DNA of 64,000 nt from Macquaria australasica (taxonomy: Eukaryota > Chordata > Actinopteri > Centrarchiformes > Percichthyidae), in contig SEMN01000049.1 of NCBI GenBank assembly GCA_005408345.1, positions 1,798,001 to 1,862,000 of the forward strand. The letters run 5' to 3'. This document shows, one piece after another, positions 12,527 through 23,881 of this stretch (its first letter is position 1; each line of letters begins with the position of its first letter). Made by a program: the position numbers and the translations under genes. The notes under the pieces are model-generated. The model ran no database searches. It saw only the letters and a program-made list of their open reading frames with translations, and was not told where the DNA came from.

Positions 12527-12976
12527 TAGGGCTGGGCAATAACTGATTTTCAGCAGAATCATATTCAATTAACATCATGTTATCGTTCAACAATTTTCTG
12601 TTGTCTAAAGTATTTTTTTTTTCAAGCAAGCTGTAATTAAAAATTACAAAAAAATGAGTTAGTTGGTTAAGCTTTCTTTATTCAGGACATCTCATTGAGA
12701 TCAAGATCTCTTTTGCAAGATAGATCTGACAACAAATTACATAACAAGATCACAACAAGACAAATTCATTCACAGTAAACAATCACTGCGCACACACCCA
12801 GCTACACTATTAGTTAATTATCATATTAATAAGTTATTGAAGTATTTGTTTTACACACATAAAAGTTTGCTCCAACAGTGAAAAGTTGTATTCATTTATT
12901 TGATGTGGTTGTGCACACATTTGCATTTCCTTTATAAATATTGTGATAATGATTTCTACCACATTGCCCAGCCCTA
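12527..12976. mobile_element. hAT-type MITE with perfect 14-bp terminal inverted repeats
   Basis: Left end TAGGGCTGGGCAAT (12527-12540) is the exact reverse complement of right end ATTGCCCAGCCCTA (12963-12976). The flanking 8-mers ATTTTTCT and CTTTGTCT agree at six of eight bases, a decayed 8-bp target duplication as hAT elements make. No transposase is encoded. Inside, at about 12670-12720, sits a different teleost repeat (CTTTATTCAGGACATCTCAT followed by GATCAAGATCTCTTTTGCAA), so the element looks composite. Confidence 0.8.
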
Positions 12977-15900
12977 CTTTGTCTTCAACTTAATATATAC
13001 ATCATCAATTACATTTATTCAGGACGTTTAAAGATGTATTTTTGAGTCTGCCAACGGCTGGGTAATTCTTTAAAACAGTTTTAACATATTCTGAAGTGTA
13101 AGTTAGGTGTAGTCTAGGCTAGTCTTGCATGGGTGTAGTCCTTGTAACACCCTCTTCTGTCTTGGGGAAATTGCCACAGCAGTCCAGCGTGGACTAACCA
13201 CTGGAGCAGTCTGGACATTACAGTAGCTTTAACCACCCCGAGAATTTTTGTTTTCATAAGTGAAGTAAACTTACCTCTTTTAGGAGTATCAGTTGTTTGC
13301 GAGTCTTCCGGTTGAAAAAGTCCACACGGTTAAACCCCACTTTTCCACTTTGTGACGTCACCGACAGCCCAATTTACCCGTTAATTTACAGTAGTCTAAC
13401 CTAACACCTCCTCCTATTGATAACACTCTGTAAAAATCCAACACGAGTATAATTCAAGATGCTCGAGTGAGCGTTAAGACCTTTCAGAGAGAAAAAAAAA
13501 AGAGATGTGAAGTTTGACCGGAATAGGCTAAATGTTGTTTTGTTTTGTTTTAAGCTCGGTTCTTGTTTAGTCAGCCCTGCCTCCAGTTCCCGGTGTAGCG
13601 GCTTTATCATTTAGTGGAAGATGTGGCACAGAGCTCAGTTTTCTTCCGACTTGCCCAAGTTACCACTAAAGGGTTTCCTTTTCTCTTTAAGGGCGATTAA
13701 ACATACTTCGTCTGGCTGCCGGAGAAGTGAGAAAGCAGTTTGTAATGATAAAGATCGAGAATAGGTGTCAAAAGTAAATGTGGCCGTTATTTTAATGGTA
13801 TTTTAGAATGACTTGCCAATTTGAAGTTCAAATCCCCCCCACGCACCGAATGGATCCGTCCACACTCGCTGCTCCCATCGTAGAAATAGTCCTGTGGAAA
13901 ATTATCACTGGAGACTATTATTAGCACGATATCTAAAATAAACGGTTCACATTTGAGGGAAAATCTTGATACTCAAAGAAGCACTCCACCAGACATTCAT
14001 ATTATCGTGCAGAAGTCCATTTAAAAAAACAGTTATTTAACAATAAAACTTAGATAAAACAATTCTAGAATAAGCTACAGTATCAGTCAGTAATATGACA
14101 TCCTATAGGCAATACTTTTATTGGTATGCTTCTGTTACAGTAATAAGATGTAACCCCCAGAGAAATATACAGAAAGTGTTGCTGTGTTGTCAGAGTAGCA
14201 CAAGTATTGACATCATACCTCCTTGGTGGTATGATGTCTAAAAACACCAGCATCATTATGTACTCTGATAAATGAAAAAAAAACAAATGCATTTATACTG
14301 TCACAAGTCCTTCTAATGTTGTAGTACAAGCTGCACTAGAAAGCAGTGGTATTACATAATCAAGTTATAAACTAATTTCAGCTTTTCCCAGTATGACTTC
14401 TCCCTCAGCCTCTCTGAAGACGTCCATCAGTACCTATGACAGTAACCTCTATTGTGTATAGTGACACTGCAGGAAGGGTGGTGTGTATGTCAGCATTTCA
14501 GTGAGAGGATAAATAATTAACTGTGTGTGTGTGTGTGTCTTCCTGAAGCCTGACACCTGTTTCTATAAGCACATGGAGTGTTTATCTCTACCTAAGAGTG
14601 AGTACAATACAGACTACGGTGGGGGGTTCGAGGCAGTGATAAAGTAGTCTGAGGTTGCTTTTGTTGTTATTGCCAATTTGCAACCTAATACTGTCACAAG
14701 CCTGTCGTTGCTTTAGTAAAGTGGATGAAAAACACTGTTGTGATGCCCTTAAAACATTGCTTGAATACATTTTCGAGGGGCAATTTACCAGATAAAAAAA
14801 AATTAAAACACAGCTTATCATGTAGCCACTACAGGTCAAACCATTTTGAATGTTATAAAACACAATGTTAAGGCCACTATAAGGTAAACTATAAACCTGT
14901 ATATGTATGTTGTTCACAAGCAAAACCCTCGCAAGATTAAATAGAAACAACAGAACCTTAATTTTCAGATTGAAAACATTAGTTTGATCAAAGGAAAAGA
15001 AAAACTTGACTCAAGGTCCATGCACTTAACAGCCTTTTCTGAAGTTTTTTGTCCAGACCGTGAGATGCTGTTGAAATCTCCATAAAAAGCTAATAAGTGG
15101 GCCTTGATGATCTAAATGTTTACTGCTAACCATTATTGACACAAAACTGTCTCCATGGCAACCGAACAATCTCTATATACTGATGAAGATTGTGAGATGT
15201 TGCTTTAAACTAATGAGTGGAGCTTGAGTTAAGATTTTTTTCTTTTTTGTTATGCTTTTCTAGACAGTTACATTTTCCCTCCAACAGAGGCACTGTTGTA
15301 CAATTTATTTTGTCTTTTCCTGAAGTAAAAGCTCATCAAGAAAGAATCTGCTGTTACATTTTACAGCTTATACATTTGCAGTTTAGGCATCAAGTTGATG
15401 CTCTAACTCAGGACAGATGTTTAAATGAAGGAAAAGTGAGCAAGGATTACATTTATTAAATCTTGCTCATGGACACCACCACCGGACATAATGGGTGCTG
15501 CTGGGATCATGCCCCCCCCCCCACACACACACACACACTACTACCAATCTGCCCCCCCCCCCAATATACAGTAGAAAGTATGTTAAATATGTCCTCCATT
15601 TATGAACCCTGCCAATAGATCTGTTTCTTGGTATTTCTTATTTATTTTCGATTTATTTTTGTATGTTAAGGAAAACATAAGTGTGTGACCCCCCTAAGTG
15701 TGTTCGCTAATGAAGCTCAGAATCAGATCTCCCAAAGTCTTTCTGTGCTGTGATGGTAATCTGACTGGTTTTTAGTTTTCTCAGTCAGTGGAGGTGAGCA
15801 AATGGAGGAAGTAACGTTACCTAAAAAGCTAAGAAAGCAGGACCGGCAACCGGACATATCAGCCGGCTAAGCCGGCTAAATCACAGACTATTCCTTTAAA

Positions 15901-18784
15901 TGTGAATTCAAATGATCAATGTAGTCCTCAAATCTATGTTCTAAATGTGTGAATTTTCATATATAAATATCATAGAATTGTGGGAAATGCATGAGACAGT
16001 GTTGTCATGTAGGGATACTGTATGGAGAGGGACAATTTCTGTGCTGTTCTGCAGAAACATAATGATCCACTAGAGGCCGCTGACAGGCCTCCACTCTGCT
16101 GGTAGTGTAGTGTTGCTGTCCTAAAGCTTGAACTCAGGTGATGGGTGGGCTTTATGGGATCAGACAGGTCTAGTTATTTGTGCTAGGGGTGTTTACGGGC
16201 ACAGTCCCCTTCTAGCCAATAATTAAAGAGTATTCTGTATTTGGATGTAGTGGTGCCATGTTGTGTCATTTCTCCCTTCTGCTTGACATGGTAATGGTAA
16301 TGCATTACAGCATGTTGTTGCCACAAAAATACAACACGCTTTTATCCACACAGACATGTTCATGCATACACAAACACATAAACATGTATATAACCACACA
16401 CACACAGACACAGGTCTCATGCTGTATCTAAAATGTCTCTCAAGCTAAAAGTATTTAGTATTTGTTTCTTTTTTGCCTTTTGCCGATATGATGAAAGACC
16501 TCCACCCATTAACTGATTTTATGTAATAGTTATAGTTATATTAAAAAATATAGTTATATTAAAAAATATTGTGAAATGTACCCCTTTTCAGGATTACAGG
16601 AATTCAATATTTAACCCAAGATTTTATCAGCATGTGAAAACACTTCAGAAAAAAAAGATCATCATAGGATAAGCAATGACTTTATTCTTCAGTCTGAGTT
16701 TATCATACTTTTAAGTTGTTTAGCAGGTCTATCTACACAGTGTTTTTCCGCAAGAAAATTACAATAATTTCAGAAACAATTCTTACTTCATAGATTATTT
16801 TCTGGTTACTTGGCTACACAGCACCTTACTGTGTTATAATGGGTGATCCAGTAGGTTCATACTGTCCTGATGTGAAAGGATTAGATAGACTGAAGTTGAA
16901 GTCTATGTATGTTGCAAAAAAGTGTTCAGTTTCTTCATAAAAACTTGTTGACCCTCTGTCCTTCCTCCATGGCACACATGTACGTTTAATCTTTCGCATG
17001 ATTAGTGACAAGCAGTCACTGCAGCTGTAAAAGCAGCACACACTCCTCAAATATTGATCTGTCTGTCTTTACATTACACAGAGTGAGGGGCAATGCTCCC
17101 CTCTATAGTCCTCTGTCAATATTTAGGGAACTGATGGCACTGAAATCAAGGTTTAAATTGATTGAGGTACAATAACATGCCCTTCAAACAATTTTCATTG
17201 CATGGCATGTGCATTTTCAGTTCACTTTATCTCTACAGGATATGTCATAAAGTATCCTTACTACTTTCCACGGATTCCAGGGTACATAAAACCAAAACAA
17301 CATAAGGCATCAACAATAAACCATTTAAAAACATATCACAAACAGTCACAACCTGCACATGTTAAGTCACGTTTAATGTTTTTCCACACTTGAGTTTATA
17401 TTTGAACGACTAGTTTGTTCACCTGTTGACGTGTTTAGCTGATTCCAGATGGCACCACAATACTGGAGACGTACCCAAACCAATATTGCAGTTATGATGC
17501 TATAAAATATCTTATTTAAACATATTTGTATTCTTGACCAATTAACTTACAGATTTTGATGTAATTACCATAAAAATAATACCATGAATAAAATTACTGA
17601 CAACTTCTGTTCTATTTTTGTTTCCCATAAACACTGTGGCTTCCTGTTGCAAAGCACAGGGTTTTTATTTCTTAGTTGAACTCTTTTAGATCATTTGACC
17701 ATGTCAGCTCTGTTTTGTGGAGAAACAATACCATTTTTCCTTTTTTTGGCCCCGGCAGACTTCTCACAGATTCAGTCCCTTCTGTGCATTGTACACTTCA
17801 GCTGGAAACTGATAGATGCTATCAGTCATCTTGGTAATATTCTTGTTTATTTATGACAACTACAGCAACAATTGACTTTAAACCTTTAGACATATGCAGT
17901 TTTTTTTGGATGTGCTGCAATCAAAGGGACATGATTAGACTGCAGACAGTAGAATCATGTGGACATGCTGATACACTGATAAGCTCCATGTGCTGTAAAA
18001 CCTGCAGCTTGCTTATCATATTTGCACTACTTCACTTTTTATTGTGCTGCGTTGACAGTGGCAGTGCTGAGTAGAACTTCATAGAAGTTTCTAGATGTAG
18101 ATTGTAAGTGAATGGCTGTATGACTTGAATATACTGACACTGTAATGGGATATTTTGTGTGTGTGAGTGTGTTAGTAAAGCTTCTGCCGTAAGGTAATAC
18201 ACAACAAGAGCAAAAAGGTTTTTTTTGTAGTTAAGTAGTTATTCATGCCATAGGTGAATGCTTAGTGCACTTAAATCCATGTTATTTCATATTACAGGTT
18301 TTGTTTTAGGGGCTGGTCAGAAAATGACAATGACTCTTGTGAGCATGTAGGAATGAACAGTACATGCAGCTCTGAGTTGACAATATTGAATATGATGACA
18401 GATCTTTGCATTAGATGATGTGAGACTATCATCAACATAATCATCTGTCAACAGCGAGCCACAGTTACTGATGATTTGATATTTTCATTTGATGGCTTCT
18501 TAGACGTCATTAAACATTAAAGATTCATTTGCTTTTCTGGTATTACAATGTTAAAATTCTGATGATCATATGAATCATATTTATATGCTATATATCATAT
18601 AAAACCACTTTAAAAAGCATTATAAGGCCAAATTGTGACTAAAGCCTTTTTGTTTTTTGGTATTTGTGAAACATGTTTGCCCAAAAGTCACATCTTTATA
18701 GCCCCAAGTTCTTTGGTCAGCCCATGTGCTGCCCTGGTTTCAGACTTCTTATCCTAATCTCTGTTGTCAACCTGAAGTTGACAT
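12977..18784. other. No gene seen; long noncoding stretch
   Basis: Holds a CRE-like palindrome TGACGTCA at 13353-13360 within a somewhat CpG-richer patch (about 13250-13900), a TG run near 14523-14538, two C-runs around a CA run at about 15511-15562, and otherwise AT-rich unique sequence. Open frames are short and unrecognised. The CRE-bearing patch is one candidate for an upstream hpcal1 promoter or noncoding exon, but nothing proves it. Confidence 0.45.
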
Positions 18785-19075
18785 TTTTGGTTTTTACTGA
18801 TATATCTCAACAACTATTGGATTGCTGTGAATTATGCTCCAGACGTTTATGGTCCCCAGAGCATGAATTGTAATAACTTTGGAGGCTTCATCTAGCCTCA
18901 TCATCAAGTCAAAAATTTCAGTTTGTCCAATACTTTGGTTTAGGACCAAATACCTGCAAAACTAATGACATTCCCATCAGTCTCAGCTGTACTTTTAATG
19001 CCAATTAGCAAATGTTAGCATACTAACACAAACTAAGATGGCCAACATGGTAAACATTATACCTGCACCCCATTT
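18785..19075 (-). repeat. Teleost interspersed repeat, copy B (inverted relative to copy A)
   Basis: Read on the minus strand it contains TGCTAACATTTGCTAATTGG, CAGCTGAGACTGATGGGAAT, GTCATTAGTTTTGCAGGTAT and CAATAGTTGTTGAGATATAT, the usual order of blocks in this common fish repeat. It is more complete than copy A at 9068. Confidence 0.65.
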
Positions 19076-19639
19076 CTCAGGGGTCTCACTTTCTTTGTTG
19101 CAGTGATGAATTATGTTTCCTGATCAAGCTATAGCTTTTGTGTATAAAGGCCAGTGTTTGTGTGTCTGTTTGTGAACATGATTATTATTTAAACTTCATT
19201 TCATAACAAAACTATTGCTTTTGTGTTTTCATACCTGCATAGTTATGAGCATACAGCATACAGTCAGTGAGCAGAACAGAACAAAGGTTAATTCCAACAC
19301 AACTTTGATCTGTCTTCATGTAATGGTTCTATCAGTGAAGTTTTTATCAGGTTTGGTCCAAGTTGATATCTGTCAGTTCCAGATAAAACTGAAGAACAAT
19401 GTGATTTCAGGGAAACATGCTGGTTTATGATACAGCAAAACCCTCTGCATGACTTCATTGTGTCTGGACTTTCAGCCAATGTTTGCTCAACCAGATTGAC
19501 TGGTAGGTCAGTAAACTGTATTGCAAAGTGTATTATGCAATTAACAGTGTGCAGGTTAATGCATTTTTTTGTGCAAAAAAGATTCAATCTATATTTTATA
19601 TTCTGGGTAAAAAATACAGGACTGCATGTTTAAGCTTCA

Positions 19640-19875
19640 GCAGGCAAAACCTATGCAAAACCTTCCGCCTCTCTCTCTGCTTCCTCGTATCACTCCACTA
19701 AGCCCCTCCCACCAAACCCACGAGTTCGAATGGCAGCAGAAGGAGTTGGTTGCCCTGGGAAACCTCATGCCTCATAGGGCCCGCTCTCCACGGCGTAGGC
19801 CCCCCCGAGACCCCAGTCCATCTCGCCGCGGCTTGTCTTCTCTAAGATGCCCCTCCAGCGCTTTGCGTCCATAAT
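19640..19875. other. GC-rich island of unknown role
   Basis: A sharply bounded GC- and CpG-rich block (CTCCACGGCGTAGG, TCTCGCCGCGGC) inside AT-rich DNA. The plus strand has an open frame (19626-19874) whose distal part is Arg/Pro/Ser-rich, ending in LRP. It could be a noncoding first exon or promoter of hpcal1, a decayed exon or an unknown repeat. I see no homologue and no splice partner that decides. Confidence 0.35.
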
Positions 19876-22800
19876 TATCAGTCTACCAGATTACAGTAAT
19901 TTATATAATATTAAATTATGCTTTTGTTTACATTTGGATCTTGCATTGTGCCTTTAATGAACAAATGGACAATTATGCTTCATTTCTGCTACCAATGGCA
20001 ATGTTCTTACACAGATATTAGTAGTTTTGCTCTTTTAAGATTTACTATTATTCTTTTTGGCATTTCACCCTTTTTTGATAGTAATAGTAGAGACAGACAT
20101 GGGGAGAGACGGGGTGACATGCCCTGGCTGCTGTGTGTTGCTGTTTTTGCATTTGAGGAGATGCATATGGCTGGATGCGCATGGCAAACGTGGAAACAGT
20201 GTGGAGCTAGATGGAATCCATAACCTCCCAGATTATATGCTGATAGCAACTGTGGCCAATCACATCAGCTCCTCTCATCCCTTTTAAAAGCAATGCTCTG
20301 CCCACATCGACACGCTGAAAGTTTGGTTTTAGCAGCAAAATGTACGGCAATCCAAATAAGATCCTAAAATCTGACAATTATTCCACCAAAAGCAAATGTT
20401 TCTTTTAAAGTTGAATTGCTTTTTCTGAACATATTAAAAGCCTGGTCCTCATCTTTTGTTTAATAAATCATCCACAGAATTACCTCACATCTTACCTTCA
20501 CATCTTTATTGTTATTGTTATTAAGTTATTGTGTTATTGTATGTTATTGTGTGGTCTTGATTAGATAAAAACATTTTTTTTTTAATCAAAAAACATTTTT
20601 TTTTAAATTCTAATTGTGATTTGAAGGGCTACAGAATTTTAGGTTTGCAATAATGAGCAGTTGATGTGTGTGTCTTTGCCGGATTTAATAATTTTGACAA
20701 TCCTGTTTGAAGTAATATCACTCAATGCTAATGTGATGACAAAGCTGATGTTTGCAGATTTGGCGAACTGTTCAGCACAGATATCCATACTGAAGGGTTG
20801 GGACATGTGAAAAAGAATTCTACAGATAACCACTGATTACACAGAGCAAAGCATAAAGTCGATAACATCTGCTCTGCTGTACCTCTTTCAAATTGTCATG
20901 TGGTAATATTATCATGCAGCTTTATCATGCATCGTCAGGAAGCTATATGTACTTTTCAGACTATACTTCCAACAGTGGGAAATAAATAAATAATAAAGTT
21001 GAACAGTACTTACAAAATAGAATCAGTGGTCTCAGCAGATCAGTTGACCTTGATTAGGCAAGAGTACATACAGCTGCCCTGCTGGGGGACTGCAAATGTC
21101 TGTCTCCTGTGATGTGGGTTACAGAGTTTCTAATCACTCTCATGCGCCTCATCAGGTGGACAACAGTAGCAGGATTATGTGCCATTCTTTCATTTCTTTT
21201 GACTGAAAATAACAAGACCAAAATTGATGCCATCACCTCACTGTGGCCTGTTGTGTTTCTTCACCATCTTCTCCTTCTCTGTCTCCTCCCTTCTCCTTCT
21301 CCCTCTCTGACTTCTCATTCTTCTTCATCATCTTCTTCTACTTGTGTTTTTCATCTGCACCCACTGCCAGGCTTCATAAACTGAAGAGGAAAATCAACAG
21401 AGCGGCTATTTATAAGATCCCCAGCGAAAAAAACACAAAGCAGATTAGCTGCAGCCCACAACAACACAACAACAACAAAAAATAATACAGATAAATACAC
21501 AAAGGAAAAAATGGTTTGCTGCGAATACAGAAGTGGTTACAGAATATGTTGTTTTGTTTGTTTGATGTGCTCAGATGTTGTGGTGCCCTTTTACTGGATT
21601 TGTGCAATTATGGCTACCATAAAAGCAAACATTACATGTGGCTAATTGTCCCCTATTAAGACAGCAGGTTAAAATTACTTTGACAAATTTAAACTAAAGG
21701 AAGACAGGGGTAACCTATGACAATAGTGTTGACAGTAATACAGTAACCTGCATTTAGAAACAAACTTAATACTGTATAAATGATTCTCTTTGAACATTAC
21801 TAAAACTAATTGTCTATACCACTATAGTCTTTTCCAACTGCACAGCACATACAGATCTTCAAAAAATCAAACAACAGCTCTTTTTTTCTACAGCATGTAG
21901 TGTATGATTCAAAGCAACTATTTTTAGACACGTTCCCTCAAAGTATCCTCTCCCATTAGACCCCCTGAGATCATTGACAGCATGGAGATGCATTGCTCTG
22001 CTGCAATGAGGCTTGGCAGAATAAACCTCAGACTGTATATCTACAACTGTCTTTCAGCAAAGATGTTTGTTTCTAAAACATAAATATCTACATTTATTTG
22101 AAGAAAAAAAAAAAAAAAAGGATGGATTTGACCGTCATCTAAATGTGTTAAATGTGAATGAAACACAAACTGTTCCGAGGCTCAAGCCCCCTTTGGACTC
22201 TATCTGTGTACATGTCTGTCAGTGCAAACACTGTCAGTATCTGACAAACTTTTAAAAGGTGCTGATAGGGATATATTGCAACAGGCCATTACACAACATT
22301 CAGGTGTAGTTATGTGATTGATGAACAAAAGAACAAACAAAAAAATATTTTTTAAAAACTGCATGTTCTCTCAAACCTTGCATAGTAATAAAACATACTT
22401 AAAGTATAAATAAAAAGATTAAAACTATAAATGAAGAGACTTCGGCCAGTCCAAGGTTATCGCTGTTTATTTATTCAATGCATGTGCTGTACCTTCCACA
22501 AACTGGACTGCAGTTCCAATTTAAACAGCAAATCAAACTCAGTCTGAACCTTTGAATCTTTGAGGATCAAAGTTCATCTTCTAACCCATATAGAAGTTTG
22601 GCAAATGTTTTTACTGTTTTCATTTTGGCTTGTGGCAGTGGAAGCAGAACAACAAGCATCTAACTCTTTTACAAGGTACTATACTGTAAGTACTATAACT
22701 ACAATGATTTTAACTGTAAAGATTAGCCACATTCCCATTTAAAACATTTAGTATAGTCCTAATGTAGTAGTATGTGTAGTATTGTGTTTAATAAATGTAC

Positions 22801-23700
22801 TTAATAATTAAATGGATGTAAAACTGACCACAACTGTAACTGCAGATGAAAAATTGCCTTTTGAGTAACTCAGAAATGTTTATTAATGTGTACTGTCCCC
22901 GTTAAAAAAACAGTAAATAAAATGACCAAATCAACACTAAATGACTAATCCAACATTTACATAACCAAGGAAATGCTGCGTTAAGGTGTTGGTGTCTTTT
23001 TGGTCAATATCATCAACGGATAAAGCAGTTGATAAGTTTATCATCTATTCATTTAGAGGGACTTTGTGTTTGGAGCACGCCTTGATCACTCTGTCTCTGT
23101 GTTCACTAATGACTGTCTATCAGTGACCTAATTCACATGGGAGCTATTAGATAGTTAACTTCATTGACTGACTTTGCATTTTTTTGCAACTTTGCAACAG
23201 TAGAAGGTCAAGAATATCAACTTCTGCCTGATTATGGACCATCAAAACCATGGGTCCTAAATTTAGTCCTTATAATATCCCATTAGTTCTAACTATGCGT
23301 CCAGTGAACTGTGAAATATTTTACCCAGATTTTAGACTAAAGGACAAACTCCTTTAGTCTAACCCTTTGTCGGTAAACAGTAAATCACAGGAAATATATA
23401 AATTCTTATATAAATACATAATCTTATTTAACCGACTGCAAATGGACAACACTAAGAAACGGGCCTAGATGTGACTGAAAACAGTAAAATCATCAACTGC
23501 ACTTCATGGATATCTCAATTATAAGAGATATCCAGGTATTCTCAGGTACAGTATAATTATACTGTACCTGATAAGACTAACCATTAATGTGCTTTAATCA
23601 ATCAAAATATCCATAAAATGCATCTTTAATGCAGTAAAAAGAAGACAATTTGAACAGTTTTGTAAGCCTGTGCCTTGAGCCATGAGTATCATTTTAAACC
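19876..23700. other. No gene seen
   Basis: AT-rich noncoding DNA with a TTATTG-rich patch (about 20506-20552), a pyrimidine-rich TCTTC tract (about 21268-21340), and an A-run at 22086-22100. Nothing in it has gene-like splice structure. Confidence 0.5.
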
Positions 23701-23734
23701 TTTTGCCTTTGTCCCTCCACACAGGAGGGTGGGG

Positions 23735-23754
23735 TGGACTTTGAGCGCTCAAAG
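23735..23754 (+). promoter_or_regulatory. HNF4-type motif fused to a 16-bp palindrome, gene 1 promoter
   Basis: TGGACTTTG (23735-23743) equals the complement of CAAAGTCCA, the HNF4-specific binding motif. It overlaps a perfect 16-bp palindrome CTTTGAGCGCTCAAAG (23739-23754). Both lie about 45-60 bases upstream of the TATA box. HNF4 drives liver and gut apolipoprotein genes, so the placement makes sense; binding itself is inferred. Confidence 0.6.
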
Positions 23755-23796
23755 CACTGTGTGCCTCCCAGTCCTCTGACAGAGCCCAGCTGAGGG

Positions 23797-23804
23797 TATA
23801 AAAG
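23797..23804 (+). promoter_or_regulatory. TATA box of apoB gene 1
   Basis: TATAAAAG lies 78 bases upstream of the ATG, so transcription should start about 30 bases further, near 23827, giving a 5' UTR of about 55 bases. Confidence 0.8.
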
Positions 23805-23881
23805 TCCCGAGCTGAAGTTGAGAAATCAGTCTCGTCTGAGTACTCGCCGACTCTAAGGGAAAGAGCTTAAACGAACCCATC

